NCBI GenBank assembly: GCA_041905405.1
Contig: JAYRLC010000022.1
Location: 1 to 64,000, forward strand
DNA: 64,000 nucleotides
Source of the DNA: RAM1 sp041905405
GTDB taxonomy: Bacteria > Pseudomonadota > Gammaproteobacteria > Burkholderiales > Burkholderiaceae_C
Direction of reading: 5' to 3'
The position numbers and the translations under genes were made by a program. Below are positions 8,145-18,161 of the stretch, piece after piece; position 1 is the stretch's first letter; every line of letters begins with the position of its first letter. The notes under the pieces are model-generated. The model was not told the DNA's origin and made no database searches. It saw nothing but the letters and a program-made list of their open reading frames with translations.

Positions 8145-11100
8145 ATGCCGTACCTTCCGTCCACACGCCAGGCGCGCTCCCGCCGCTTTGCCGCCAGCCC
8201 CGCGGCCAGCGGCCATTCGCCCCTGACGCTCGCGATGTCCGTTGCAGCCTGCTTCTCGCTGCCGACCGCTGCGGCCGCCCAATCCAGTGGAATGCAGGCC
8301 ATTCACGGCGCCGCCAGCATCACAACCCAGGGCAACAAGACGCTCATCACCACGCAGAACGGCACAGGTACGGCCCACAGCGCGCTGAACTGGCAAAGCT
8401 TCGGCGTGGCGCCGGGCGCCACCACCCATTTCGCACAACCCACCGCCGCCAGCACGTCGATCAACCGCGTGCTGGGCAACAACCCGTCGGCCATCTTCGG
8501 CACGCTCAGCTCCAACGGCAAGCTCGTGCTGGTCAACCCGGCCGGCATCGCCGTGGGCGCGGGCGCGGTGGTGGACACCGCCGGCTTCACGGCATCCACC
8601 CTGCGCATGAGCGACGCCGACGCGCTGGCCGGCCGCCTGGTGTTCGGCGACGGCGCGCTGGCCGGTGGACTGAGCGTGAACGGCCACATCGTCGCGCGTG
8701 GCGGCGACGTGGTGCTGATCGCCCCCGACGTGCAGGCCGGCGCGGGCGCCATCATCGAATCGCCCAACGGGGCCACCATGCTGGCCGCGGGCCGCAAGGT
8801 CGAGGTGACGGGCCGCGGGCTGGAAGGCATCCACCTGCAAGTTCAGGCGCCCACGGATCAGGCCGTCAACCTGGGCCAACTCAAGGGCGACGCCGTAGGC
8901 ATCTTTGCCGGCACGCTGAAGCACAGCGGTCTGGCGCAGGCCACAGCGGTGTCGGTCGAAGGTGGCAAGGTGGTCCTCAAGGGCCAGGCATCCGCCGAGA
9001 TTGCCGGTACCACCACCGCGCAAAAGGGCGCCCTGGGCGGCACGGTCCATGCAACGGCCAACAAGGTCATGCTCAAGAGCGGCGCCATCATCGACGCCAG
9101 CGGGGCCAACGGCGGCGGCGAGGTGCTGGTGGGCGGCGGCTGGCAGGGCAAGGACGCGCGCCTGGCCAACGCCCAGCAAACCACTGCCGAGGCGGGCGCC
9201 ACTATTAACGCGGACGCCACGCAGCGAGGCAATGGCGGCACGGTGGTACTGTGGTCGGATGACGCCACACGCACGCGGGCGGCCATTTCAGCGCGCGGCG
9301 GCGTTTCCGGCGGCCACGGCGGCAAGCTGGAAACTTCCGGCAAGCGCTTTCTGGATGCCAATGTGGCGCCGCAACTCAACGCCCGCGTCGCTGGCTGGCT
9401 CGGCGGCGACTGGCTGCTGGACCCTTACGAATTGGTGGTGGGCCCCGGCACGCCGCCGGCCGAGTCGCCCACTACCAATGTGTATACCGGCGCCAACAGT
9501 GGTAGTGGCAGCTCGTATGTGTCGGCCGCCACGCTGGTCACCGCGCTGAACTCCGGCTCCAGCGTCACATTGCAGACTTCGGGGGGCGCGACCGCCCCGG
9601 CACCCAACGAGGTGCGCATCCGCGTGGCCGAAAGCATCGTCAAGACGGGAGGGGGGACGGCATCGCTCAAGCTGGTGGCACATGAGAACGTGCAGCTGGA
9701 CACCGGCGTCACCATCGGATCCACCAGTGGCGCGCTGAACATCGAGCTGCGATCGGGGTATTCCGCAACCGATACGGTGAATTCTTCCACCGGCGGCTCG
9801 GTCATCCTCGGCACGGGGGCGTCGCTGGGCTCCAATGGCGGCACCATCACGCTCACGGGCACCGGCACCGCATCCACGGCACTGGAAGCCGTGCAGGCCT
9901 CTGAAGCCTTCATCACGTCCGGCGGCGGCGCCATCACCCTCAACGGCACCCACGCCAGTGTGAACCGGCGCGGCGTGTACCTGGACCGCACGTCGATCAA
10001 CAGCGGCGCGGGCGCCATCACCATCGGCAGCACCACGTCCAACATCAAACTGGCGGGCTCGACCGTAAGCAGCACGGGCGGCAATATCAACATCACCACT
10101 GCCGGCGCGCACAACTACAGCGCGCTGGAGATCGTGGAATATGCCGGCACGCCTGCCGTGCCCTCCCGTGTCAGCACCACGGGCAGCGGCAATATCACGC
10201 TGTCTGGCGAGCTGACAAACTATGGCGGCAGCGCCGGCAGCTATGCCGGCGGCGTGGTGGTCAGCAACTCCACCGTCTCCTCAGGCAACGGCTCCATCAC
10301 CCTGCAGGGCAGGGTGGGCGTGCCCAGTGGGGTGGCGCAGGTTTCGCGCGGCTTCAGCCTGGAGACAGGGGCACGCATTGCCGGTAACGGCGTGATCAGT
10401 CTCACCGGCGAGGTCGGCGCCAGCGCGTCGGCTAACAGCCACGGCGGCATGCTGGCCAGCGGTGCCACGGTGGCCAGCACGGGTGGAAATGTCAGCCTGT
10501 CGGGCACGCTGAACAACGCCTCCGTCACCGCAGGCACGGGCCTGACCATTGGCGGGCGGGTGGAAGCTGTGGGCCAGGTGGCGCTCACCGGCAGTGCCAC
10601 CGTCGGGAACATGTCCGGCACGGGGCTGGACATTCTGGCAGGCGCGGTGATTTCCAGCACGTCGCTGGGCGTCACGGCCACCGGCTCGGTGTCTTCGTCC
10701 ACAACGGCCACCAACATTGTGGCGGCCTCGATCGCCGGCACCATCTCGACCACCAGCGCCATCAATATCTCGGGTACGGTGTCAGCGTCCAATGCCGTGG
10801 GTGCGTCGGGCGTGGTGGTCAGCGGCGTGATCACGGGCACCAATTCAGGCAACCAGCTGAACATCACGGGCTCGGGCGTGCCGGCCCCGCTGCCGGCCAG
10901 CAGCCGCGACATCAACATTGCAGGCGGGACCATCAGCAGCACCGGTGGGCAGATCAAGCTGTCGGGCGACCGCATGGAACTGGTCGGAGCCATCAACTCC
11001 AGCTCCGGACGCACCATGATCGTGCCGTTCAGCACCAACCGCGCGATCGCCCTGGGCGGCAGCAACGAAACCGGCACGCTGAACCTGACCAGCGCCGAGA

Positions 11101-14100
11101 TCGACACCATCACCGCGTCAGCGCTGGTGGTGGGTGGCAGCAGCTATGGCGCTGGCATCAACATCGTAAGCAGCATCGCGCCAACCAATGTGAATACGCT
11201 GAGCCTGATTGCCGAATCCACCGGCAGCGGCGGCATTGCCCAGTCGGGCTCCACGGCGATCACCATCAACAACCTGAATGCCGACGCACGATTTGTCTCG
11301 CTCAGCGAGTCGGGCAACAGCATTGGCACGCTGTCCGGCCGGTCCTACGCAGGCACATTTGACGTGCGCACAGCCGGCGCGATGACGGTCAGCACCGTCG
11401 ATGGCACCGCCGGCATCAGCGCCAGCACGACCGGCGGCATCACAGTGCAGGCCGGCGGCGTGCTCACGGTCAATGGCAACGTGTCCGCGCCCAGCGCGTC
11501 GGTCACCATGACCGGCGCGGGCATCACGCTCAACACTACGCGCACGATCTACGCCAGCAGTGGCGTTTCACTTAACGCCGGCGGCGGCGTGATGAACCTG
11601 GGCCAGGGCACCGTCAGTTCCCTGGGATCGATCCAGCTGACCAATGCGGCGAGCACCACGCTGGGCTCCATTTCCGCACTGACCGGGGGCCTGAGCCTGA
11701 ACAGCATCACTGGCAACGTCAGCCAGCAGGTGGGCACCAGCATTGCCGCAGGCCTGCTCAGCGGCGGCAGCAACTCGGGCGTTATCAACCTGTCCAACAC
11801 CGGCAACAACTTCATTGGCATCGGCACGCTTTCCACCAGTGGCGGCGGACTGACGGTGGTGGATGGCACCGACAACCTCAACATCTCGGGCGCGGTGAGC
11901 GCGCCCAGCGGCACCGTCAACATCCGCACGCCGGGCAGTATCAGCCAATCGCAGCAGGTCAGCTCCGGCGCCGCGGGTGACTCCATCGTGCTGTCGGCCG
12001 GCACCAACTACTTCAACACTGCGGGCGCCACCGGCTTGTCGGCCACGCATGCCAGCGGTCGCTGGCTGGTCTATCTGTCGTCGCCGTCCGGCAACAACTT
12101 CGGCGGGCTGAACTCAGTCAATTCCGCGGTCTGGAACAGCACCTACGCGCTGAATCCGCCGGGTACCCTGCCCGCGGGCAACCGCTACGCGTTTGCGCTG
12201 GCCCCCACGGTCAACGTGACCGCCAATGCCCAGACCCGCGTCTACGACGGCGGCACCATGTTCGCGCCCGTCACCCACACCACCAGCGGCCTGGTCGACG
12301 CCTCCACCTACGGCAACGTCTTCAGCCAGGACATCCTCACGGGCGCGCTCAGCGTTACCAGCCCGGGCAGGAACGTGGGCACTTATGCCATCGGCATCGG
12401 CACGCTGACGGCGCCTTCGGGCTACACGGTCAACTACACGCCGGCCAACGCCACCGTCACGGCCAAGGCGCTGACGCTGTCGGCCGTGGGCGACAGCCGC
12501 GCCTTCAACGGCGGCACGGCGTCCGGCGGCACCGTCAGCTCCACCGGCCTGGTGGGCGGGGACAGCATCACGGGGCTGAGCCAGTCATTCGCCAGCAAGA
12601 ACGTGCTGGGCGCCAGCAACAGCACACTGCAAGTCAATGGCGGCTACACCATCAGCGATGGCAACGGCGGCAACAACTACACCGTCACCACCAATACCGC
12701 GCCGGGCACCATCACCCCGGCCGCGCTGACCGTCAGCACCAGCAGCGTGAACAAGGTGTACGACGCCACGACCAGTGCCGCGGGCACCGCCATCGTGACC
12801 GGCGGCACGCTGTACGGGGGCGACTCGCTCAGCGGCGGAACCTTCGCCTTTGTGAGCAAAAACGTCGGCAACAACGTCACGGTCAACGCCAGCGGCATCA
12901 CCGTCAATGACGGCAACAGCGGCAACAACTATTCAGTCACCCACGCGGCCAACAACACCAGCAACATTACGCCGGCCCCGCTGAGCGTCACTGGCGTCAC
13001 CACGGCCAACCGCGTGTACGACGGCACCACCGTGGCCAGCCTGGGCGGCACCGCCACGGTCACGGGCCTGCTGAGCGACGTGGTCAGCGTGACCGGCACG
13101 GGCGCGGGCAGTTTCGCGGACAAGCACGTGGGTGTATCCAAGGCCGTCACGGTCAGCGGCTTTACGCTGACGGGCACCGACGCGGGCAACTACAGCATCG
13201 TGCAGCCCACGGGCCTGACCGCCAGCATCACGGCGCGCCCGGTCAGCATCAAGCCCAACGACCTCACGCGCGTGTACGACGGCAGCACTGCGGCCCCCGG
13301 GGCGACGCTGCTGGTCACGTCGGGCAGCATCGTGGGCGGGGACACGCCGCTGGGCGGTACCTTCGCCTTCGCCGACCGGCACGCCGGCACCGGCAAGACG
13401 GTCAACCTGACCGGACTGACCCTCAACGACGGCAACAGCGGCAACAACTACGCGCTGACCCTGCAGCCCAACACCAACAGCACCATCACGCCGGCCAGCC
13501 TGAACGTCACGGGTGTAACCGCCAACAACCGCACCTATGACGGCTCCACCGTGGCCACGCTGGGCGGCAGCGCCACCGTGTCCGCCCTGGGCGGGGACAG
13601 CGTGTCGCTGGGCGGCACGGCCGCGGCCAGCTTCGCCGACCGCAACGCCGGCAACGGCAAGGCCGTCACGGTCTCGGGCTACACGCTGGGCGGCACCCAT
13701 GCGGGCAACTACGTGCTCGTACAGCCCACGGGCCTGAACGCCAACATCACACCTGCCGCGCTCACGGTCAGCACCAGCAACGTGAACAAGGTCTACGACG
13801 GCACCACCAGCGCCGCAGGCAGCGCCGTGGTAACCAGCGGCACGCTGTACGGCGCCGACGCATTGGCCGGCGGCACCTTTGCCTTCGTCAGCAAGAACGC
13901 CGGCTCCAACGTCACCGTCAACGTCAGCGGCGTGACCGTGAGCGACGGCAACGGCGGCAACAACTACACCCTCACCCAGGCACCCAACAACACCAGCAAC
14001 ATCACCCAGGCGCCGCTGACGGTCAGCGGCGTGACCGCCACCAGCCGGGTATACGACGGCACCACCGTGGCCGCGCTGAGCGGCACGGCCAGCGTCACCG

Positions 14101-17100
14101 GCATCGGCGCCGACGTGGTGAGCGTGCTGGGCGCAGGCACCGGCAGCTTCGCCGACCGGCACGTGGGCACGGCCAAGGCCGTCACGGTCAGCGGCTTTGG
14201 CCTGACCGGCACTGACGCGGGCAACTACAGCATCGTCCAGCCCACGGGCCTGACCGCCAACATCACGCCGGCCAACCTGAACGTCACGGGCGTGACCGCC
14301 AACAGCCGCACCTATGACGGCACGACGGTGGCCACGCTGGGCGGCGGCGCCACCGTGGCGGCCCTGGGCGGGGACAGCGTGTCGCTGGGCGGCACGGCGT
14401 CGTCCAGCTTTGCCGACCGCAATGCCGGCAACGGCAAGGCCGTCACGGTCTCGGGCTACACGCTGGGCGGCACCCACGCGGGCAACTACGTGCTGGTACA
14501 GCCCACGGGCCTGAACGCCAACATCACACCTGCCGCGCTCACGGTCAGCACCAGCAACGTGAACAAGGTCTACGACGGCACCACCAGCGCCGCAGGCAGC
14601 GCCGTGGTAACCAGCGGCACGCTGTACGGCGCCGACGCATTGGCCGGCGGCACCTTTGCCTTCGTCAGCAAGAACGCCGGCTCCAACGTCACCGTCAACG
14701 TCAGCGGCGTGACCGTGAGCGACGGCAACGGCGGCAACAACTACACCCTCACCCAGGCACCCAACAACACCAGCAACATCACCCAGGCGCCGCTGACGGT
14801 CAGCGGCGTGACCGCCACCAGCCGGGTATACGACGGCACCACCGTGGCCGCGCTGAGCGGCACGGCCAGCGTCACCGGCATCGGCGCCGACGTGGTGAGC
14901 GTGCTGGGCGCAGGCACCGGCAGCTTCGCCGACCGGCATGTGGGCACGGCCAAGGCCGTCACGGTCAGCGGCTTCGGGCTGACCGGCACTGACGCAGGCA
15001 ACTACAGCATCGTCCAGCCCACAGGCCTGACCGCCAACATCACGCCGGCCAACCTGGCCGTCACGGGCGTGACCGCCAACAGCCGCACCTATGACGGCAC
15101 GACGGTGGCCACGCTGGGCGGCGGCGCCACCGTGGCGGCCCTGGGCGGCGATTCGGTCACCGTCACCGGAACGGGCGTGGGCGCGTTTGCCAACAAGAAC
15201 GTGGGCCTGTCCAAGGCCGTATCCGTGAGCGGCTACTCGCTGACGGGGCCGAATGCCGGCAACTACACCCTGTTGCAGCCCACAGGGTTGACGGCCAACA
15301 TTTCGGCAGCAAGCCTGACCGTCAGCGGGCTGAGCGGTGTGGACCGTGTGTACGACGCCACCACGGGCGTGGCGCTGTCGGGCACGGCGGCGCTGGCCGG
15401 CATTGTGGGCGCCGACGTGGTCAACCCCCTGAACACCGCCACGGGCAGCTTCGCCAGCAAGAACGTGGGCACGGCCAAGCTCATTACCACCGCCATCACG
15501 CTGGGCGGCGCGGACGCCGGCAACTATGTGGTGGCGCAGCCCACGGGGCTGAGCGCCAACGTGACGCCGGCCAGCCTGACGGTCAGCGGTGTCACGGCCA
15601 CCTCGCGCACCTACGATGCCGGCACCGTGGCAACGCTGGGCGGCTCGGCCACCGTCACCCCCCTGGGCGGCGACACGGTCACCGTGACCGGAACGGGCGC
15701 CGGCAGCTTCGCCGACCGCCACGTGGGCACGGCCAAGCCCGTCACCGTCACCGGCTTCACGCTGGCAGGCGGCGATGCCGGCAACTACACCCTCGCCCAG
15801 CCAGCGGGGCTGACTGCCAACATCACGCCCGCCACGCTGACACTCAACGCCGCGGGACAGAGCCGCGTCTATGACGGCACGACGGGCTCCAGCGGCACGG
15901 TGGGCATTGTCGGCCTGTTGGGCGGAGATGCAGTGACAGGCCTGACACAGTCGTTCGCCAGCAAAAACGCGCTGGGCGCCAACAACAGTGTGCTGCAGGT
16001 CAACAGTGGCTACACGGTCAACGACGGCAACGGCGGCAACAACTACAGCGTGACGGCCAATACGGCGGCCGGCACCATCAGCCCCGCGCCGCTGACCGTG
16101 TGGCCCAACGATGTGTCACGCACCTACGACGGCACCACGGCCGCAACGGGGACTGTGGCCGTGACCGCGGGCAGCCTGCTGGGTGGCGACACCATCACGG
16201 GCAACACGCTGGCTTTCAGCGACCGCAACGCCGGCACGGGCAAGACCGTCAGCATTACCGGCGTGACGATCAGCGACGGCAACGGCGGCAACAACTATTC
16301 GCTGACCCAGCAGACCAACACCAACAGCACCATTACGCAACGCGCGCTGTCCACCTGGACCGGCGCGGGCGGCAACACGCTGTGGAGCAACGCCGCCAAC
16401 TGGGACGCGCTGCCCGACCTGTCCAACGTGTTGGCGGTGAGCATCCCGTCGGGCGCCCAGGTCAACCATGACCTGGGAACCACCACCAACCTGCAGACGC
16501 TGACCAGCGCCGGCATTCTGGACCTGACGGCCGGCACGCTGTCCATGAGCGGGGCGCTGAACACGGCGGTCTACAACCAGACGGTGGGCAGCACGCTGAC
16601 CGGCAGCGGCTCGCTGGCGGTCAGCAACAGCTTCAGCCGCACGGGTGGCAGCATCAGCCTGGGCGGCGCCGTCAACATCACGCAGGCCACGGGCAACCTG
16701 GTGGTGGGTGGCATGACGGCGGCGTCCGTGGACCTGACGGCGTCAACGGGCCACATCACGCAGAACGGCGCCGTCCACACCACGGGCGGCCTGGTCAAAG
16801 CCGTGGCGCGCGACGGCATCGCGCTGAACGACGCGGGCAACCAGTTCGCCATGCTGTCGGCCAACAACACGTCCACCGGCAATATCGACGTGATCAACGG
16901 CGTGGCGCTGGACCTGCAGAAGGCCGTGACCGCCAATGGCAACGTCACGGTGTCCAGCACGGGCGGTGTCAGCACCAGCGGGCCCGTCGCGGCCAACGGT
17001 GGCACGCTCAGCCTGACCAGCAACAGCCCGCTGACCATTGGCAGCAGCGGCGCCAGCGCCACGGGCAACGTGAGCCTGACCGCCACCAACGTGACCAGCG

Positions 17101-17726
17101 CGGGCAACATGGTGCTCAACGGCAACGTGTCGTCCAGCACGGGTTCCGTCAACATGAACGCCGCCGGCACGCTGACACAGAACGCGGGCGTGAGCAGTGT
17201 CACCGGCACGAACGCCACGGCTGGCGGCGCCATCACCTTCGGGGCGTCGGCCACCACCAGCGGGCCGCAGAGCTACACAGCGGCCGGCACGCCCGTGACA
17301 GCACCCGTGCCGGCGCCGCCGCCTGCCGGCGGTGGCGGCACGCCTACTCCGCCGCCGCCCGCCACACCCGCGCCGCCGGCTCCGACGCCCCCAGCTCCGA
17401 CGCCGCCGGCGCCCACGCCGCCTGCACCGACGCCCCCGGCCCCAACGCCGCCAGCCCCTGCGCCCGCGCCGGCCCCTGCACCCGCTGCCGCACCGGCGCC
17501 CGTGGTGGACAGCGTCGTCGCGCTGCTGAACACCGACAACCGTTCACGCGAAGTCACCCGCGCCGAGATCGCCGAGGTCATCCAGCAGGTGGACAACACG
17601 GTGACGCAGTTCGTGGCGCTGCTGGTCAAGGAAGAAGCCAAGCAGGCCGAAGATGCCGCCGACAAAAAGAAGAAGGAAGACGCGAAGGACATTGCCGTCG
17701 TGGACGGCAATCAGTGCAAGAACTAG
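8145..17726 (+). CDS. Giant filamentous-haemagglutinin-type exoprotein with YDG repeats
   Basis: A 3193-aa exported protein. Residues 1-45 resemble an extended signal peptide (basic start, hydrophobic core, cleavage near AAAAQSS). Residues about 48-300 form a TPS/haemagglutination-activity domain (INRVLGNNPSAIFGTLSSNG, LVNPAGIAVG), followed by GGDWLLDPYELVV near residue 421. Then come Ser/Thr/Gly-rich beta-helix repeats, about 16 YDG/MBG-type repeats (about residues 1354-2735), more beta-helix, a Pro/Ala/Thr linker (about 3056-3120) and a charged tail (KKKKEDAKD). Outside the signal peptide I see a single cysteine, three residues from the end. Such proteins are surface or secreted adhesins, usually exported by a TpsB (ShlB/FhaC) porin, which is not in this window. 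Its ligand is unknown. Confidence 0.9.
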   Translation: MPYLPSTRQARSRRFAASPAASGHSPLTLAMSVAACFSLPTAAAAQSSGMQAIHGAASITTQGNKTLITTQNGTGTAHSALNWQSFGVAPGATTHFAQPTAASTSINRVLGNNPSAIFGTLSSNGKLVLVNPAGIAVGAGAVVDTAGFTASTLRMSDADALAGRLVFGDGALAGGLSVNGHIVARGGDVVLIAPDVQAGAGAIIESPNGATMLAAGRKVEVTGRGLEGIHLQVQAPTDQAVNLGQLKGDAVGIFAGTLKHSGLAQATAVSVEGGKVVLKGQASAEIAGTTTAQKGALGGTVHATANKVMLKSGAIIDASGANGGGEVLVGGGWQGKDARLANAQQTTAEAGATINADATQRGNGGTVVLWSDDATRTRAAISARGGVSGGHGGKLETSGKRFLDANVAPQLNARVAGWLGGDWLLDPYELVVGPGTPPAESPTTNVYTGANSGSGSSYVSAATLVTALNSGSSVTLQTSGGATAPAPNEVRIRVAESIVKTGGGTASLKLVAHENVQLDTGVTIGSTSGALNIELRSGYSATDTVNSSTGGSVILGTGASLGSNGGTITLTGTGTASTALEAVQASEAFITSGGGAITLNGTHASVNRRGVYLDRTSINSGAGAITIGSTTSNIKLAGSTVSSTGGNINITTAGAHNYSALEIVEYAGTPAVPSRVSTTGSGNITLSGELTNYGGSAGSYAGGVVVSNSTVSSGNGSITLQGRVGVPSGVAQVSRGFSLETGARIAGNGVISLTGEVGASASANSHGGMLASGATVASTGGNVSLSGTLNNASVTAGTGLTIGGRVEAVGQVALTGSATVGNMSGTGLDILAGAVISSTSLGVTATGSVSSSTTATNIVAASIAGTISTTSAINISGTVSASNAVGASGVVVSGVITGTNSGNQLNITGSGVPAPLPASSRDINIAGGTISSTGGQIKLSGDRMELVGAINSSSGRTMIVPFSTNRAIALGGSNETGTLNLTSAEIDTITASALVVGGSSYGAGINIVSSIAPTNVNTLSLIAESTGSGGIAQSGSTAITINNLNADARFVSLSESGNSIGTLSGRSYAGTFDVRTAGAMTVSTVDGTAGISASTTGGITVQAGGVLTVNGNVSAPSASVTMTGAGITLNTTRTIYASSGVSLNAGGGVMNLGQGTVSSLGSIQLTNAASTTLGSISALTGGLSLNSITGNVSQQVGTSIAAGLLSGGSNSGVINLSNTGNNFIGIGTLSTSGGGLTVVDGTDNLNISGAVSAPSGTVNIRTPGSISQSQQVSSGAAGDSIVLSAGTNYFNTAGATGLSATHASGRWLVYLSSPSGNNFGGLNSVNSAVWNSTYALNPPGTLPAGNRYAFALAPTVNVTANAQTRVYDGGTMFAPVTHTTSGLVDASTYGNVFSQDILTGALSVTSPGRNVGTYAIGIGTLTAPSGYTVNYTPANATVTAKALTLSAVGDSRAFNGGTASGGTVSSTGLVGGDSITGLSQSFASKNVLGASNSTLQVNGGYTISDGNGGNNYTVTTNTAPGTITPAALTVSTSSVNKVYDATTSAAGTAIVTGGTLYGGDSLSGGTFAFVSKNVGNNVTVNASGITVNDGNSGNNYSVTHAANNTSNITPAPLSVTGVTTANRVYDGTTVASLGGTATVTGLLSDVVSVTGTGAGSFADKHVGVSKAVTVSGFTLTGTDAGNYSIVQPTGLTASITARPVSIKPNDLTRVYDGSTAAPGATLLVTSGSIVGGDTPLGGTFAFADRHAGTGKTVNLTGLTLNDGNSGNNYALTLQPNTNSTITPASLNVTGVTANNRTYDGSTVATLGGSATVSALGGDSVSLGGTAAASFADRNAGNGKAVTVSGYTLGGTHAGNYVLVQPTGLNANITPAALTVSTSNVNKVYDGTTSAAGSAVVTSGTLYGADALAGGTFAFVSKNAGSNVTVNVSGVTVSDGNGGNNYTLTQAPNNTSNITQAPLTVSGVTATSRVYDGTTVAALSGTASVTGIGADVVSVLGAGTGSFADRHVGTAKAVTVSGFGLTGTDAGNYSIVQPTGLTANITPANLNVTGVTANSRTYDGTTVATLGGGATVAALGGDSVSLGGTASSSFADRNAGNGKAVTVSGYTLGGTHAGNYVLVQPTGLNANITPAALTVSTSNVNKVYDGTTSAAGSAVVTSGTLYGADALAGGTFAFVSKNAGSNVTVNVSGVTVSDGNGGNNYTLTQAPNNTSNITQAPLTVSGVTATSRVYDGTTVAALSGTASVTGIGADVVSVLGAGTGSFADRHVGTAKAVTVSGFGLTGTDAGNYSIVQPTGLTANITPANLAVTGVTANSRTYDGTTVATLGGGATVAALGGDSVTVTGTGVGAFANKNVGLSKAVSVSGYSLTGPNAGNYTLLQPTGLTANISAASLTVSGLSGVDRVYDATTGVALSGTAALAGIVGADVVNPLNTATGSFASKNVGTAKLITTAITLGGADAGNYVVAQPTGLSANVTPASLTVSGVTATSRTYDAGTVATLGGSATVTPLGGDTVTVTGTGAGSFADRHVGTAKPVTVTGFTLAGGDAGNYTLAQPAGLTANITPATLTLNAAGQSRVYDGTTGSSGTVGIVGLLGGDAVTGLTQSFASKNALGANNSVLQVNSGYTVNDGNGGNNYSVTANTAAGTISPAPLTVWPNDVSRTYDGTTAATGTVAVTAGSLLGGDTITGNTLAFSDRNAGTGKTVSITGVTISDGNGGNNYSLTQQTNTNSTITQRALSTWTGAGGNTLWSNAANWDALPDLSNVLAVSIPSGAQVNHDLGTTTNLQTLTSAGILDLTAGTLSMSGALNTAVYNQTVGSTLTGSGSLAVSNSFSRTGGSISLGGAVNITQATGNLVVGGMTAASVDLTASTGHITQNGAVHTTGGLVKAVARDGIALNDAGNQFAMLSANNTSTGNIDVINGVALDLQKAVTANGNVTVSSTGGVSTSGPVAANGGTLSLTSNSPLTIGSSGASATGNVSLTATNVTSAGNMVLNGNVSSSTGSVNMNAAGTLTQNAGVSSVTGTNATAGGAITFGASATTSGPQSYTAAGTPVTAPVPAPPPAGGGGTPTPPPPATPAPPAPTPPAPTPPAPTPPAPTPPAPTPPAPAPAPAPAPAAAPAPVVDSVVALLNTDNRSREVTRAEIAEVIQQVDNTVTQFVALLVKEEAKQAEDAADKKKKEDAKDIAVVDGNQCKN
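12205..16350 (+). repeat. Tandem YDG-repeat array inside the adhesin (about 16 units, period about 259 bp)
   Basis: The motif [R/K][V/T]YD[G/A]xT (one unit has FNG) recurs about every 259 bases, near 12241, 12503, 12760, 13018, 13273, 13534, 13794, 14052, 14311, 14571, 14829, 15088, 15349, 15610, 15868 and 16126. Each unit of about 86 aa contains a V-x-G-x-[S/T]-DGN-x-GNNY or DAGNY element and ends in ANITPA-like spacers. Units alternate in type, indicating growth by multi-unit duplications. Confidence 0.9.
13498..15051 (+). repeat. 777-bp near-identical tandem duplication within the YDG array
   Basis: Bases 13498-14274 and 14275-15051 are two head-to-tail copies of a 777-bp block (259 codons, three YDG units). 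From about 13745 to 14160 the copies look base-for-base identical to 14522-14937. Differences cluster in the first 170 bases of the unit. The first part of a third copy continues at 15052-15155 before diverging. The in-frame length preserves the reading frame. This looks like a recent unequal recombination or slippage event. Confidence 0.9.
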
Positions 17727-17734
17727 GGCCTGTC

Positions 17735-17764
17735 GCGCGGCAAAGCCACGTGGGCGGTGTGCGG
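17735..17764 (-). repeat. Solo end of the long inverted-repeat element
   Basis: Bases 17735-17764 equal the reverse complement of the right end of the element at 40.8 kb (bases 40841-40870, from the arm into the flank CCGCGCG). It begins 9 bases after the adhesin stop codon. It appears to be a solitary arm of the same repeat family without its partner nearby. Confidence 0.7.
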
Positions 17765-17921
17765 ACCTCGCCAGTTCTTGCGACGCAAAGAGAAGCAGAC
17801 CTGCTGCCGGCCAGCACATGAAACGTGCGTTGCACGCGGCGGCATCACGGCGGGCGGTGTGCGACAAAGGTTGGCGCTCGCTGCCATGGGTATTGCAGCG
17901 GCGTTGGCGCACCACCCATGC
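17765..17921. other. Non-coding stretch after the adhesin gene
   Basis: I find no convincing gene, ribosome-binding site or strong terminator between the solo repeat arm at 17735-17764 and the inverted-repeat element at 17922. GGGCGGTGTGCG near 17841 recalls the arm sequence of the repeat family, so this stretch may be decayed repeat. Confidence 0.4.
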
Positions 17922-18117
17922 CACTGCAAAGCCCCGCGTGCGGGCGCACCGGCCTGTTCGGCGCGACCGAACCGCGAGCAGCGCAGGGCAGTCGCCGCAG
18001 GCGACCGTTCCAGTGAAGCCCTCAGGCCGGTGCGCCCGCACGCGGGGCTTTGCCGCGAGGTCTGAGAACGTGAGGTGAACTGGACTCCCGCCTGCCGCGA
18101 AGCAGCGCGCGATACAA
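17922..18117. repeat. Long inverted-repeat intergenic element, copy 1
   Basis: Two perfectly complementary 30-bp arms (17927-17956 and 18023-18052) flank a 66-base centre. The left arm is preceded by CACTG and the right arm is followed by CCGCG. The centre (GCGACCGA..., GAGCAGCGCAGGG, AGTCGCCG, AGGCGACCGT) is also present in copy 2 at 40.7-40.8 kb. A 27-bp flank, 18091-18117, occurs inverted at 40566-40592. The arms differ in sequence between copies but stay self-complementary. No protein-coding signal is seen. Possibly a REP/BIME- or MITE-like family, or a transcribed hairpin. Confidence 0.8.
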
Positions 18118-18161
18118 CACGGTCGTCATTAAAGAGCAGTGTTAGCAAGCCCCAGCTTGGG

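Noticed and set aside
12933..15722. A 929-codon open frame on the minus strand inside the adhesin gene
   Set aside because: It is the antisense of the highly repetitive, high-G+C YDG array; the repeats copy an open antisense frame. The translation is Ala/Gly/Arg/His-rich and repetitive with no start signal.
12205..16350. Regular repeats that could suggest a CRISPR array or satellite
   Set aside because: The period is 259 bp, the repeats are coding and in frame, with no 24-40 bp repeat/spacer structure or cas genes.
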